The position numbers and the translations under genes were made by a program. 64,000 nt of DNA from Vibrio sp. 16. GTDB taxonomy: Bacteria > Pseudomonadota > Gammaproteobacteria > Enterobacterales > Vibrionaceae. Under the pieces are notes generated by a model that saw only the letters and a list, made by a program, of their open reading frames with translations, did no database searches and was not told the origin of the DNA. Shown piece by piece: positions 17,263-26,917 of the stretch (position 1 is its first letter; every line of letters starts with the position of its first letter). The DNA is taken from contig NZ_OY808997.1 in assembly GCF_963681195.1 (NCBI RefSeq), positions 248,001-312,000 on the forward strand, written 5' to 3'.

Positions 17263-18837
17263 GTGAATATTCTTGGATATGCGCAAAAGTTAGGTAAAGC
17301 TCTTATGCTACCTATCGCAACGCTTCCAGTTGCGGCGCTTTTACTACGCTTAGGTCAAGGTGACCTATTAGACATTCCGTTTATGGCACAAGCTGGTGGT
17401 GCTATCTTCGGTAACCTTCCACTACTATTCGGTCTAGGTATCGCGATCGGTCTTTCTAAAGACGGAAACGGTGCTGCAGGTCTTGCGGGTGCGGTAGCGT
17501 ACTTCGTACTAACTGCTACGGCAACAACAATCGACGCTAGTGTAAACATGTCGTTCTTCGGCGGTATTATCGCTGGTATCATCGCGGGTCACTCTTACAA
17601 CGCTTTCCACGCAACTCGCCTTCCAGAGTGGCTAGCATTCTTTGCTGGTAAACGTCTAGTTCCTATTATGGCTGGTCTGTTTGCTCTAGTAGCAGGTGCT
17701 ATCGGTGGTGTTGTATGGCCAACTATTCAAGGTGGTCTTGACGCTCTAGCACACGCAGTATCTACATCTGGCGCTATCGGTCAGTTCGTATACGGTACTC
17801 TTAACCGTGCACTTATCCCTGTAGGTCTTCACCACGTTCTTAACTCATACTTCTGGTTCGGTATGGGTACTTGTCAAGAGATCCTAGTTACTGGCGCGCA
17901 AGCTGCTGGTCAGGCTCTACCGTCACTACAACAGCTTTGTGTTGACCCAGCTCTAGCGAAGACTCTTGTTGCTGGCCAAACTCACACATTTGAGTTTGCT
18001 AACTCTGTAACTCCAGAAATCACTGCAACAGTTAAAGAAGTTACTGAAACTGTTAAATCTGGTGACCTACACCGCTTCTTCGGTGGCGATAAAGGTGCTG
18101 GCGTATTCATGAACGGCTTCTTCCCAATCATGATGTTCGGTCTACCAGGTGCAGCACTTGCAATGTACCTAGCAGCTCCTGCTGAAAAACGTAGCCAAGT
18201 TGGTGGTGCACTATTCTCAGTAGCATTCTGTTCTTTCCTAACAGGTATCACTGAGCCGCTAGAATTCATGTTTGTATTCCTAGCGCCTGCTCTATACGCA
18301 ATGCACGCTGTATTTACAGGTCTGTCTCTAGTTGTTGCTAACATGTTTGGTACGCTACACGGCTTCGGTTTCTCTGCGGGTCTAATCGACTACCTATTGA
18401 ACTTCGGTCTTGCTACTAAGCCTCTACTACTGGGTGCAATCGGTCTTGGCTTCGGTGCTCTATACTTCTTCACATTCAGCTTCGCAATCCGCGCTTTCAA
18501 CCTGAAATCACCAGGTCGTGAAGATGACGAAGAAGCTGCAGGCTCAGCGTCAACTGGCGAAGCGAAAAATGGTGACCTAGCACGCCAATACCTAAAAGCG
18601 CTAGGTGGTCATGACAACCTAACTTCTATCGATGCTTGTATCACTCGTCTACGTCTTACTCTTAAAGACCGCTCTGTCGCTGACGAAGCTGTACTTAAGA
18701 AACTAGGTGCGAAAGGTGTGGTTAAGCTAGGTGAGAACAACCTTCAAGTTATCTTAGGTCCTCTAGCGGAAATCGTTGCTGGCGAAATGAAAGCAATCGG
18801 TGCAAACGAAGACCTATCAGATGTAAAACTTCCTTAA
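17263..18837 (+). CDS. nagE: PTS N-acetylglucosamine transporter, EIICB component
   Basis: NagE imports and phosphorylates GlcNAc. GTG start at 17263, after GGGGG and AAGG. Domains: EIIC membrane domain (about residues 1-410, many helices, including GLHHVLNSYFW and GITEPLEFMFVF) and EIIB (about 440-520) with the phosphocysteine in SIDACITRLRL (Cys459). At 524 aa it lacks the EIIA domain of E. coli NagE (about 648 aa), so phosphate must come from a separate glucose-type EIIA. Codon use is strongly biased, consistent with high expression. Confidence 0.95.
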   Translation: MNILGYAQKLGKALMLPIATLPVAALLLRLGQGDLLDIPFMAQAGGAIFGNLPLLFGLGIAIGLSKDGNGAAGLAGAVAYFVLTATATTIDASVNMSFFGGIIAGIIAGHSYNAFHATRLPEWLAFFAGKRLVPIMAGLFALVAGAIGGVVWPTIQGGLDALAHAVSTSGAIGQFVYGTLNRALIPVGLHHVLNSYFWFGMGTCQEILVTGAQAAGQALPSLQQLCVDPALAKTLVAGQTHTFEFANSVTPEITATVKEVTETVKSGDLHRFFGGDKGAGVFMNGFFPIMMFGLPGAALAMYLAAPAEKRSQVGGALFSVAFCSFLTGITEPLEFMFVFLAPALYAMHAVFTGLSLVVANMFGTLHGFGFSAGLIDYLLNFGLATKPLLLGAIGLGFGALYFFTFSFAIRAFNLKSPGREDDEEAAGSASTGEAKNGDLARQYLKALGGHDNLTSIDACITRLRLTLKDRSVADEAVLKKLGAKGVVKLGENNLQVILGPLAEIVAGEMKAIGANEDLSDVKLP

Positions 18838-18866
18838 TTACCTCGAGTAAGTTAAGTAAGTAACAG

Positions 18867-18890
18867 AAGCCTCCTTCGGGAGGCTTTTTT
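18867..18890 (+). terminator. terminator after nagE
   Basis: AAGCCTCC, TTCG tetraloop, GGAGGCTT, then T run: a strong intrinsic terminator. Confidence 0.92.
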
Positions 18891-19025
18891 GTGTTTATGA
18901 GCTTTGTGATGAAATATGAGGACAAACAATGCTAGCTTCTTAACCAGACAATGAAAAAAAAGGTGTTTTCGCTCGAGATATTGTTGTGTATTCCACCAGA
19001 ATTGTGGATCATTAGTCGCTATGTA

Positions 19026-19055
19026 CTTGACGGTGGGAGATGCCGTCAAGATAAA
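19026..19055 (+). promoter_or_regulatory. probable glnS promoter within a palindrome
   Basis: CTTGACGG (19026-19033) and CCGTCAAG (19043-19050) form a perfect 8-bp inverted repeat. TTGACG (19027-19032) is also a good -35 with GATAAA (19050-19055) at 17 bases as -10. Transcription would start near 19062, about 34 bases before glnS. Either an operator or a coincidence of promoter and palindrome. Confidence 0.45.
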
Positions 19056-19095
19056 GAATTATCTGAACAATACTACAACAATTGAGGTGCTATAG

Positions 19096-20766
19096 ATGAG
19101 TGAAGCTGAGGCTCGTCCATCGAATTTCATTCGCCAAATCATCGATAAAGATTTAGCGGATGGTACACACACAAGCGTGCATACTCGTTTCCCGCCAGAG
19201 CCGAACGGTTATCTGCATATCGGTCACGCTAAGTCAATTTGCTTGAACTTCGGTATTGCTCAGGACTACCAGGGTCAGTGTAATCTTCGTTTTGATGACA
19301 CAAACCCAGAAAAAGAAGACGTTGAATACGTTGAGTCAATTAAGAATGATGTGAGCTGGTTGGGCTTCGAGTGGAGCGGTGATGTATGTTACTCATCAAA
19401 CTACTTTGACAAGCTTTACGGTTACGCAGTGGAATTAATTAACAAAGGCTTAGCGTACGTTGAAGAGCTAAGTCCTGAGCAGATCCGTGAATACCGTGGC
19501 ACACTTACCCAGCCTGGTAAGCCAAGCCCGTATCGTGATCGTACACCTGAAGAGAATCTAGCGTTATTCGAAAAGATGCGAGATGGTGGCTTTGAAGAAG
19601 GTAAAGCGTGTCTACGCGCGAAGATCGATCTAGCGTCTTCTTTTATCGTACTGCGCGATCCTGTTCTATACCGTGTTCGTTTCGCAGAGCATCACCAAAC
19701 GGGTGATAAATGGTGCATTTACCCAATGTACGATTTCACGCACTGTATCTCTGATGCGTTAGAGGGCATTACGCATTCTATCTGTACGCTTGAGTTTCAA
19801 GATAACCGTCGTCTATACGACTGGGTTCTAGACAACATTACGATTGATTGTCAGCCTCGTCAGTACGAGTTCAGCCGTCTGAACCTTGAGTACACGGTAA
19901 TGTCTAAGCGTAAGCTAAACCAGTTAGTGACTGAGAAATTGGTTGATGGTTGGGATGACCCACGTATGCCAACCATTTCGGGTCTGCGTCGTCGTGGCTT
20001 TACGCCAGCATCTATTCGCGAATTCTGTAAGCGTATTGGTGTAACTAAACAAGACAACATGATTGAAATGGGTTCATTAGAGTCTTGTATTCGTGATGAC
20101 CTAAACGAAAATGCACCGCGTGCCATGGCTGTTCTTGACCCTGTTAAGATCGTGATTGAAAACTTCGAAGAAGGTAAAGTTGAGTCACTAACGGTTGCGA
20201 ACCACCCGAACAAGCCAGAAATGGGCGAGCGTGAAGTGCCGTTTACTCGTGAAGTTTGGATTGAGCGTGAAGACTTCCGTGAAGAAGCGAATAAGAAATA
20301 CAAGCGCTTGGTTCTAGGTAAAGAAGTTCGCCTACGTGGTGCGTATGTGATCAAGGCTGAGCGTATTGAAAAAGACGCTGAAGGTAACATCACAACTATC
20401 TTCTGTACGTACGACAATGAGACGCTAGGTAAGAACCCAGCAGATGGTCGTAAAGTGAAAGGTGTAATCCACTGGGTATCAGCGGATAAAGGTCTTCCTG
20501 CTGAAATTCGTTTGTACGATCGTCTATTTACAGTACCTAACCCGGCTGCAGCAGACAACTTTGCAGAAACGATAAACCCTGACTCTTTAGTTAAGCTTAA
20601 TGGTTTTGTAGAACCAAGCTTGGCTAATGCGAAAGCTGAAGCGGGTTATCAATTTGAACGTATGGGTTACTTCTGTGCCGATGCGAAAGACTCAAAGCCA
20701 GAAGCTCTCGTCTTCAACCGTACAGTAGGTTTGCGTGATACATGGGCTAAGATTGAAGCTAAGTAA
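19096..20766 (+). CDS. glnS: glutaminyl-tRNA synthetase
   Basis: GlnS charges tRNA-Gln with glutamine. The 556-aa class I synthetase has the HIGH motif in [15 protein letters not shown] (41-44), the KMSKS-equivalent VMSKRKL (about 268-274), and the C-terminal two beta-barrel anticodon-binding domains. GAGGTGC precedes the ATG. It is monocistronic with its own terminator. Confidence 0.98.
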   Translation: MSEAEARPSNFIRQIIDKDLADGTHTSVHTRFPPEPNGYLHIGHAKSICLNFGIAQDYQGQCNLRFDDTNPEKEDVEYVESIKNDVSWLGFEWSGDVCYSSNYFDKLYGYAVELINKGLAYVEELSPEQIREYRGTLTQPGKPSPYRDRTPEENLALFEKMRDGGFEEGKACLRAKIDLASSFIVLRDPVLYRVRFAEHHQTGDKWCIYPMYDFTHCISDALEGITHSICTLEFQDNRRLYDWVLDNITIDCQPRQYEFSRLNLEYTVMSKRKLNQLVTEKLVDGWDDPRMPTISGLRRRGFTPASIREFCKRIGVTKQDNMIEMGSLESCIRDDLNENAPRAMAVLDPVKIVIENFEEGKVESLTVANHPNKPEMGEREVPFTREVWIEREDFREEANKKYKRLVLGKEVRLRGAYVIKAERIEKDAEGNITTIFCTYDNETLGKNPADGRKVKGVIHWVSADKGLPAEIRLYDRLFTVPNPAAADNFAETINPDSLVKLNGFVEPSLANAKAEAGYQFERMGYFCADAKDSKPEALVFNRTVGLRDTWAKIEAK

Positions 20767-20786
20767 TCACCATTTGTGATCGCCAT

Positions 20787-20815
20787 AAAGCCAGTCCTTG
20801 AGACTGGCTTTTTTA
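20787..20815 (+). terminator. terminator after glnS
   Basis: AAAGCCAGTC pairs with GACTGGCTTT around a 5-base loop and is followed by a T run. Confidence 0.9.
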
Positions 20816-20833
20816 TCGATATCTAAAATGAGT

Positions 20834-20861
20834 AATAAAAAACGCCAGCTTATCGCTGACG
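20834..20861 (-). terminator. terminator after fur
   Basis: On the minus strand CGTCAGC, GATAA loop, GCTGGCG and a T-rich tail, 25 bases past the fur stop. It lies back to back with the glnS terminator. Confidence 0.85.
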
Positions 20862-20886
20862 TTGTCATTTGGACGTTTAGATCGAA

Positions 20887-21336
20887 TTACTTTTTCGATT
20901 TATGTGCATCTGGGTTGTCTTTGCAACTGCCATCAGCGCATTTTCCGTATAGGTACAAACTGTGGTTGGTTAACGTTACATTGTATTGTGCGGCAATTTC
21001 TTTTTGGCGCTCTTCAATGACATCGTCTGAAAACTCAATCACTTCGCCACAGTCTAGACACACAAGGTGATCGTGGTGGTGCTGAGTTGAAAGTTCGAAC
21101 ACAGACTTGCCACCCTCAAAATGGTGGCGGGTCACAATACCTGCGTCATCAAATTGGTTCAAGACACGATACACAGTCGCAAGACCGATCTCTTCCCCAA
21201 GATCAATCAGCTTTTTATATAAATCTTCAGCGCTAATGTGTTGGCATTCTGGCTGCTGGAGTACTTCTAAAATCTTTAGTCTAGGAAGGGTTACCTTTAG
21301 ACCAGCATCCTTAAGCGCTTGGTTATTGTCTGACAT
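20887..21336 (-). CDS. fur: ferric uptake regulator Fur
   Basis: Fur binds DNA with Fe2+ and represses iron uptake. The ATG at 21336 gives 149 aa with the family start MSDNNQALKDAGLKVTLPR and has AGGAAA upstream; an earlier in-frame start would add 18 residues and is unlikely. It shows the winged helix (LATVYRVLNQFDDAGIV), the metal-site histidines HHHDH and the CLDC pair (Cys93, Cys96). It is monocistronic, as in most Vibrio, next to fldA on the far side of a hotdog-like gene. Confidence 0.97.
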   Translation of the reverse strand: MSDNNQALKDAGLKVTLPRLKILEVLQQPECQHISAEDLYKKLIDLGEEIGLATVYRVLNQFDDAGIVTRHHFEGGKSVFELSTQHHHDHLVCLDCGEVIEFSDDVIEERQKEIAAQYNVTLTNHSLYLYGKCADGSCKDNPDAHKSKK

Positions 21337-21388
21337 ATACTTTCCTGTTGATGATCTGCAGTAATTAACAGAATTCAATATTCCTATC

Positions 21389-21417
21389 ATTATAGGGCAG
21401 TCGCAAGCAACAATAAA
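21389..21417 (-). promoter_or_regulatory. fur promoter
   Basis: On the minus strand TTTATT, 17 bases, then a perfect TATAAT. The -10 and the bases after it (ATAATGATAGGAATATTG) partly resemble a Fur box, so autoregulation is plausible but not shown. Confidence 0.6.
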
Positions 21418-21535
21418 CCACGAAGTTCAAAGGGTTACTAGGGATTTTTAATAAACAAGGTTTACGTCACTGATATTAGAGGTCTAACCAGTTACAATTG
21501 TGTAACATTGTTCATATTTATTCAGGGTAGTTTGA

Positions 21536-22036
21536 ATGGGAAACTGGATGTCTAAGATCTACAAACCGAAGATCGTTAAACTTGCATTGAACAGTTGGCC
21601 GCCATTCTGGGGTGCTGGCATTAAGATTCTCTCCATCAGCGATGATTTCCGCGAAGTTAAAATGAAACTTAAGTTGCGTTGGTGGAATAAAAATGCCAAT
21701 CGCACCCAATATGGCGGAAGCATTTTTTCGCTCACCGATCCCGTCTATTCTCTGATGCTAATGGGAATTCTGGGTGACCAATACTATGTTTGGGATAAAG
21801 AAGCGAGCATCAACTTCATCAAACCTGGACAAAGCGATTTGTATGCAGATTTTATTGTGCCTTCTGAGCAACTGGAAGAGATACTTCGTCAAACCGCTAA
21901 CGGAGAGAAGTGCTTTCCAGAGTTTGTCATTCACGTTAAAGATAAAAATGGCAATGTGGTTTCTGAGGTTCAACGTAAGCTGTATGTACGAAAAAAACCA
22001 AAATATAGGGAAGAGGCTCAGCAGCAGACGGCATAA
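21536..22036 (+). CDS. DUF4442 / hotdog-fold thioesterase-like protein
   Basis: A 166-aa protein with the DUF4442 pattern: short N-terminal helix, PPFWGAGIKILSIS, KLRWWNKNANRTQYGGSIFS, and alternating strands to the end. The family belongs to the hotdog superfamily that includes acyl-CoA thioesterases; substrate and reaction here are unknown. A second ATG at 21548 is possible; the first has AGGGTAG upstream. It is a single gene between fur and fldA with its own terminator. Confidence 0.7.
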   Translation: MGNWMSKIYKPKIVKLALNSWPPFWGAGIKILSISDDFREVKMKLKLRWWNKNANRTQYGGSIFSLTDPVYSLMLMGILGDQYYVWDKEASINFIKPGQSDLYADFIVPSEQLEEILRQTANGEKCFPEFVIHVKDKNGNVVSEVQRKLYVRKKPKYREEAQQQTA

Positions 22037-22060
22037 AAAACCTCCGCACGCGGAGGTTTT
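22037..22060 (+). terminator. terminator between DUF4442 gene and fldA
   Basis: AAAACCTCCGC and GCGGAGGTTTT form a compact hairpin usable from both sides, between convergent genes. Confidence 0.85.
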
Positions 22061-22082
22061 GAATGTTATATGAAGAAAGCGA

Positions 22083-22616
22083 TTAGTCTTCTAATTCGGC
22101 AAGACACATCTCTTCGTGAATTTGCTTACACCAATTGTTTACGCGCTCTTCAGTCAATTCTGGTTGACGATCTTCATCAATACACAAACCAACAAATAGG
22201 CTGTCGTCGCCTTCAACCAAGCCTTTAGAAGCTTCGAATTCATAGCCTTCAGTTGATGTGTAACCTAGGATAGTACCGCCTTTTGCTTCAACGATGTCAC
22301 GAACCGTACCCATCGCATCACAGAAATACTCAGCGTAGTCCTCTTGGTCACCACAACCAAAGATAGCGACTAGCTTAGTCGAGAAATCGATTTGCTCAAG
22401 CTCTGGGAAAAAGTCATCCCAATCACACTGTGCTTCACCGTAGTACCAAGTTGGGATACCTAGTAGCAGAAGATCGAAGTTGTCGATATCTTCTTTGCTG
22501 CTTTTCGCGATATCTTGTACGTGAACCAGTTGTTTACCTAGTTGCTTTTGAATCATCTTTGCAACAGCTTCAGTGTTACCTGTATCGCTACCAAAGAAGA
22601 TGCCTACACTTGCCAT
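22083..22616 (-). CDS. fldA: flavodoxin FldA
   Basis: A soluble FMN protein carrying electrons to enzymes such as IspG/IspH, MetH and activases. The ATG at 22616 gives 177 aa and MASVGIFFGSDTGNTEAVA, with the FMN phosphate loop at 9-15; TWYYGEAQCDWDDF and FGCGDQEDYAEYFCDAMG supply the isoalloxazine loops. It has the long-chain flavodoxin insertion. It follows the DUF2788 gene by 44 bases. Proximity to fur recalls the fldA-fur neighbourhood of enterobacteria. Confidence 0.95.
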   Translation of the reverse strand: MASVGIFFGSDTGNTEAVAKMIQKQLGKQLVHVQDIAKSSKEDIDNFDLLLLGIPTWYYGEAQCDWDDFFPELEQIDFSTKLVAIFGCGDQEDYAEYFCDAMGTVRDIVEAKGGTILGYTSTEGYEFEASKGLVEGDDSLFVGLCIDEDRQPELTEERVNNWCKQIHEEMCLAELED

Positions 22617-22660
22617 AGATTCGTTACCTTTACTAATTTCTGTTGTGGGCACGGTTAATA

Positions 22661-22882
22661 TCAGCCGATACCACCACCTTCCCAACTAAGCTGAATAATA
22701 CCTTTGGCGATAAACCCAGCACAGCCTAGGAAAAGGACTAACCATACAATACGACGACCGAAAGGGGGAACATTACCCGCTTTTAAGACATCTTTTATTG
22801 CCATACCGATAAGAAAAAAGATAGACGCAAAAAGTAAATCGAGACCAATTGACTCGAGCATGTTCATGTAGTCGTAGAGCAT
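22661..22882 (-). CDS. DUF2788 small membrane protein
   Basis: 73 aa with two hydrophobic helices (about 13-31 and 45-66) separated by AGNVPPFGRRIVWL. This is the DUF2788 family, conserved upstream of fldA in Vibrio. Function unknown. AAGGGA precedes the start. It probably shares a transcript with fldA. Confidence 0.8.
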   Translation of the reverse strand: MLYDYMNMLESIGLDLLFASIFFLIGMAIKDVLKAGNVPPFGRRIVWLVLFLGCAGFIAKGIIQLSWEGGGIG

Positions 22883-22975
22883 GGAATCCCTTTATGCCAA
22901 ATTACTTGCGCCGCACTATACCACTGTTAGTAGATAAAGTTAACGGTGAGAATGTAACTCATCTCTCAATCTGTT

Positions 22976-23740
22976 TTACCTAAGATGCTTTCGTATAACA
23001 CGCAAAACTTCGGTAGGTTTTTCTGCGTGTAACCAGTGTCCAGTATTTGCAATCACATGTGCCTTTACATTGGAAAACTGTTGTTGAACGTGAGTCTGGT
23101 GCTCGGCAGTCAGATAGTCGGAATCACCGCCCTTTATGAACAAGGTAGGAGTATCGACTTGTTGGATTGGGGTCCAACCGAGAATCTGCCAATAGTTTTC
23201 CCAGAGGCTCTGAACATTAAAGCGCCAGGTAAAGTGATCACCAGAGTTGTAGAGCGATTTTCCGAGAAACTGTCGAACGCCATCTAGCTCAATATGGTTG
23301 GCTAAAACTTCGAGTGCTTGTTTGCGACTTGTTGGACGCTCGCTCAGTACCGCTTTTAACCCATTGAATACGTTATCGTGGCGGCTCTGTGTATATTGTA
23401 CTGGGGCCATATCAAGGACGATCAATTGTTCCACACGATCGTGGTCGATGGCACATACTTGCATTGCGACTTTACCTCCCATCGAGTGGCCAATAAGAGT
23501 GTACGTCTCGAGCTTGAGTTCATTCACCAGTTGGATCAAGTCTTGAGCCATTAAGTCGTATGTGTGTTGGTCGCTTTGAAATGATTGACCGTGGTTGCGC
23601 AGATCGACACTAATCACTTGGTAGTCTGCGCGTAGGTCGCGTGCAAGTAATCCAAGGTTGTCCAAGTTACCAAAGAGACCGTGGATCAATATGATCGGAT
23701 GGCCATTCCCTTCGACTTTGTAGTTGAGCAGTTGTGACAT
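22976..23740 (-). CDS. ybfF: alpha/beta hydrolase (YbfF esterase family)
   Basis: 254 aa with the alpha/beta hydrolase fold: oxyanion region LIHGLFGNLDNLG, nucleophile elbow GHSMGG (Ser86), DLRNHGQS, and the late NTGHWLHAEKP with the catalytic His. This matches YbfF, an esterase active on short acyl esters and acyl-CoAs. It is divergent from seqA, as in E. coli. Confidence 0.88.
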   Translation of the reverse strand: MSQLLNYKVEGNGHPIILIHGLFGNLDNLGLLARDLRADYQVISVDLRNHGQSFQSDQHTYDLMAQDLIQLVNELKLETYTLIGHSMGGKVAMQVCAIDHDRVEQLIVLDMAPVQYTQSRHDNVFNGLKAVLSERPTSRKQALEVLANHIELDGVRQFLGKSLYNSGDHFTWRFNVQSLWENYWQILGWTPIQQVDTPTLFIKGGDSDYLTAEHQTHVQQQFSNVKAHVIANTGHWLHAEKPTEVLRVIRKHLR

Positions 23741-23832
23741 TTTATTATATTCGTAGCAGGTTAACCGTAGAGTCTCTGTAAAGATCTCGCTATAATCCCC
23801 CAGAGTTTAAACATAGAGATTGTGAAAAGCGA

Positions 23833-24375
23833 ATGAAAACAATTGAGGTTGATGAGGATCTATACCGTTACATCGCAAGTCAAACCCAACACATTGGTGA
23901 GAGTGCGTCCGATATTTTGCGCCGTCTTTTAAATGTTGACGGTCAAAATGCGCAACCAACACCTGTTGCAAATCCGGTTGAGCCAAAAGGCATTGTCGTA
24001 AGCCGTGATGCAGGTATGGAAGAGACAGTCGATACTGTCAAAGAGATGCGTTCTTTATTGATTTCAGATGAGTTTGCAGGGCTTAAAAAAGCGATTGATC
24101 GATTTATGTTGGTGTTATCAACTCTTCATCGCATTGACCCAAATGGTTTCTCCGAAGCAACACAAGTGAAAGGCCGTAAGCGCGTTTACTTTGCCAATGA
24201 TGAGCAAACCCTTCTAGCTAGCGGTAATACGACTAAACCGAAAGCGATTCCACATTCACCATTTTGGGTGATTACAAACACAAACACGAGTCGTAAACGG
24301 CAGATGGTCGATCAACTGATGGGAAGAATGAATTTCCCGTCAGATTTGACAGAAAAAGTTGTCAACTCAATTTAA
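23833..24375 (+). CDS. seqA: negative modulator of replication initiation SeqA
   Basis: SeqA binds hemimethylated GATC sites, sequesters oriC and limits re-initiation. The 180-aa protein begins MKTIEVDEDLYRYIASQTQH (oligomerisation domain, about 1-35), has a flexible linker, and ends with the DNA-binding domain (about 65-180) including KGRKRVYFANDEQTLLASG and FWVITNTNTSRKR. It is upstream of pgm, as in E. coli. Confidence 0.96.
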   Translation: MKTIEVDEDLYRYIASQTQHIGESASDILRRLLNVDGQNAQPTPVANPVEPKGIVVSRDAGMEETVDTVKEMRSLLISDEFAGLKKAIDRFMLVLSTLHRIDPNGFSEATQVKGRKRVYFANDEQTLLASGNTTKPKAIPHSPFWVITNTNTSRKRQMVDQLMGRMNFPSDLTEKVVNSI

Positions 24376-24386
24376 AGAAGTCTGAT

Positions 24387-24437
24387 AAAAACCTCATAAT
24401 GCTCAAGTCACTTCCAGTATTATGAGGTTTTTTGTTT
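24387..24437 (+). terminator. seqA terminator or attenuator before pgm
   Basis: AAAACCTCATAAT pairs with ATTATGAGGTTTT around an 18-base loop, then a T run. It ends 28 bases before pgm, so it either stops seqA transcripts or lets part of them continue into pgm. Confidence 0.8.
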
Positions 24438-24464
24438 TATATAATTTTAAGAAAGGATGTCAAC

Positions 24465-26111
24465 ATGGCTATGCACCCACGTGCTGGAGAAAAAGCCCAA
24501 CAACAGGATTTACACAATATTCCTGCTTTGGTCTCTAACTACTTCTTACTTCAACCCGATCCTGCAATCACTGATCACAAAGTCGAGTTCGGTACATCCG
24601 GTCACAGAGGAACGGCGGACAAATCAACTTTCAATGAACATCATATTCTTGCAATCGCTCAGGCAATTGCAGAAGTCCGCGCTGAAAAAGGCACAACAGG
24701 TCCTCTGTTTGTTGGTAAAGATACGCATGCGTTGTCTGAGCCTGCGTTTTCAAGTGTTGTTGAAGTTTTGATCTCAAATGGTGTGCAGGTGATTGTGCAG
24801 CAAGATAATGGTTACACTCCAACTCCGGGTGTGTCGCACGCAATTCTGACTTATAACCTTCAGCATGAAGATAAAGCGGATGGTATCGTCATCACGCCAT
24901 CGCACAACCCGCCGCAAGATGGTGGTATTAAGTACAATCCGACACACGGTGGCCCAGCGGAAGGTGAACTTACTAAAGCGATTCAAGATCGCGCGAATGT
25001 TCTCATTGCTGAGGGGCTGCAAGGTGTTAAGCGTATGCCGCTTGCGGATGCAAAAGCGTCAGACCTGTTCGTTCAAATGGATCTCGTTAAGCCGTACATT
25101 GATGACCTAGTGAATGTTATCGACATGGAAGCGATCCAAAAGGCGAATCTAAAGCTTGGTGTTGACCCACTTGGTGGCAGTGGTATTGATTACTGGCGTC
25201 AAATTGCTCAAGCGTACAATCTTGACCTGACGCTAGTGAGTGAAGCCATCGACCCATCGTTCCAGTTTATGTCGTTAGATAAAGATGGCGTGGTTCGTAT
25301 GGACTGTTCATCTCCTTACGCGATGGCAGGCTTGCTAGCACTTAAAGATGAGTATGATCTAGCGTTTGGTAATGACCCAGATTATGACCGTCATGGTATC
25401 GTGACGCCAAAAGGTTTGATGAACCCTAACCACTTCCTAGCTGTATGTATCGATTACCTATACCGCCATCGTGAGGGTTGGGGTAAAGATGTTGCCGTCG
25501 GTAAGACGCTGGTATCAAGTGCGTTGATTGACCGTGTTGTCGCGGATCTTGGTCGCGAACTTTGTGAAGTGCCAGTTGGCTTCAAATGGTTTGTTGACGG
25601 TCTTTATGAAGGTAAGTTCGGCTTTGGTGGTGAGGAGTCTGCAGGTGCTTCATTCCTACGCAAAGACGGTACGCCGTGGTCAACTGATAAAGATGGCATC
25701 ATCTTATGTCTGCTAGCCGCTGAAATCACAGCGGTAACAGGCAAGAATCCACAAGAATACTACGAAGAGCTAGCAGCGAAACACGGTGCGTCTGAGTACA
25801 ACCGTATTCAAGCTGTAGCAAATGGCCCGCAAAAAGCCGTGCTGTCCAAGCTTTCTGCTGAAATGGTAACGGCTGAGACACTCGCGGGTGATGCAATTAC
25901 GGCTCGTCTTACTCACGCTCCGGGTAATGGCGCTGCGATTGGCGGTCTTAAAGTGACTACTGAAAATGGCTGGTTTGCTGCGCGTCCATCGGGCACTGAA
26001 GATATCTACAAAATCTACTGTGAGAGCTTTAAAGGTGCCGAGCACTTAAAGCAGATCGAAGCAGAAGCGCAAGAGATCGTAAATCAGGTATTCGCTAACG
26101 CAGGCCTGTAA
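24465..26111 (+). CDS. pgm: phosphoglucomutase (alpha-D-glucose)
   Basis: Pgm interconverts glucose-1-P and glucose-6-P. The ATG at 24465 gives 548 aa, near the E. coli length (546), with AAAGGA upstream; an earlier ATG at 24432 lies in the terminator T-tract and was rejected. Motifs: [10 protein letters not shown], phosphoserine loop ITPSHNPP (Ser146), metal loop [10 protein letters not shown], and the phosphate-binding [12 protein letters not shown] near the end. Confidence 0.96.
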   Translation: MAMHPRAGEKAQQQDLHNIPALVSNYFLLQPDPAITDHKVEFGTSGHRGTADKSTFNEHHILAIAQAIAEVRAEKGTTGPLFVGKDTHALSEPAFSSVVEVLISNGVQVIVQQDNGYTPTPGVSHAILTYNLQHEDKADGIVITPSHNPPQDGGIKYNPTHGGPAEGELTKAIQDRANVLIAEGLQGVKRMPLADAKASDLFVQMDLVKPYIDDLVNVIDMEAIQKANLKLGVDPLGGSGIDYWRQIAQAYNLDLTLVSEAIDPSFQFMSLDKDGVVRMDCSSPYAMAGLLALKDEYDLAFGNDPDYDRHGIVTPKGLMNPNHFLAVCIDYLYRHREGWGKDVAVGKTLVSSALIDRVVADLGRELCEVPVGFKWFVDGLYEGKFGFGGEESAGASFLRKDGTPWSTDKDGIILCLLAAEITAVTGKNPQEYYEELAAKHGASEYNRIQAVANGPQKAVLSKLSAEMVTAETLAGDAITARLTHAPGNGAAIGGLKVTTENGWFAARPSGTEDIYKIYCESFKGAEHLKQIEAEAQEIVNQVFANAGL

Positions 26112-26134
26112 TTCAATCGATGACCTGTTTTGTT

Positions 26135-26164
26135 AAGGGCTGACAATTGTCAGCCCTTTTTTTA
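26135..26164 (+). terminator. terminator after pgm
   Basis: AAGGGCTGACA pairs with TGTCAGCCCTT, then seven T. It is four bases before the convergent DUF1853 gene's stop. Confidence 0.9.
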
Positions 26165-26167
26165 CCT

Positions 26168-26917
26168 TTAATTTGGCCAACTATCAGGCACAACAAACCA
26201 AAATTGACCACCTTGGGTCTGAGCATGAACAAATCGTCCATTGGGTTTGTCGATTGGGGTATTGAGCTCTTCCAGACCAATAGCCCAAAGCGGCTTTTCG
26301 AGTTCATAGAGTGGTTCGTCTATCAGCTCCCATTGACTTTGATAGCACCAATAACCAGTAATTCGGCTAGGGTTTATCGTAAGCCCTAGGCATTCTTTCG
26401 GAGTCGTCTCTGGCGAAAAAGGATTGATATATAGCCGTCCTTGAATTAGCAGACGCTCAGTGAGATCAGAGTAGTGAGGGTACTGTTCAAGGAACTCAAG
26501 GGAAGCGCTCATTTTTAGTTGATGAGAGAGCATTCTAGCGAGCTTTTTATCGAGTTGATCGTGAGCATTAGGACCATACCAGATCCCTTGGTGTAACAAG
26601 TAAAACTTGATGGCGACTTCCCAATGTTCATTTTGTTGGCATTGACGGTTTTTTAAAATGAGATCAATCGCCCCTAATGTTTGGCCTGACGTTTTGTTGA
26701 TTTGAATCTCTTCTTCTAGCAGCGAGTACTCTTCGCTATTCCTCAAGAGCTCTGTACATAGGTGTTGGTAGATGAAACCTAGTCGAGGGTTTCCCTGATA
26801 ATCATCTTGTTTTAGAGGAGTGATATTCAGTGCTTTGATATCGACAAAGGGTGGTGTTATCTCAAACAGTGACGGCGTCTCGTGGACCCAGTGATAAAAA
26901 CGTTCTAAAGCGTTCAT
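26168..26917 (-). CDS. DUF1853 family protein, nuclease-fold candidate
   Basis: 249 aa, cytosolic, no membrane helix. The order LGFIYQHL, LEEEIQI, GAIDLIL (Asp85), then WEVAIKFYLL (Glu100, Lys104) fits DUF1853. The spaced acidic residue, GxxD and ExxxK elements resemble the PD-(D/E)XK nuclease core, but the usual ExK spacing is altered, so catalysis is only a suggestion. It stands alone. Confidence 0.72.
   Translation of the reverse strand: MNALERFYHWVHETPSLFEITPPFVDIKALNITPLKQDDYQGNPRLGFIYQHLCTELLRNSEEYSLLEEEIQINKTSGQTLGAIDLILKNRQCQQNEHWEVAIKFYLLHQGIWYGPNAHDQLDKKLARMLSHQLKMSASLEFLEQYPHYSDLTERLLIQGRLYINPFSPETTPKECLGLTINPSRITGYWCYQSQWELIDEPLYELEKPLWAIGLEELNTPIDKPNGRFVHAQTQGGQFWFVVPDSWPN

Noticed and set aside
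24432..24464. Upstream in-frame ATG for pgm
   Set aside because: It lies in the seqA terminator tail and lacks a ribosome-binding site; the downstream ATG matches family N-termini.
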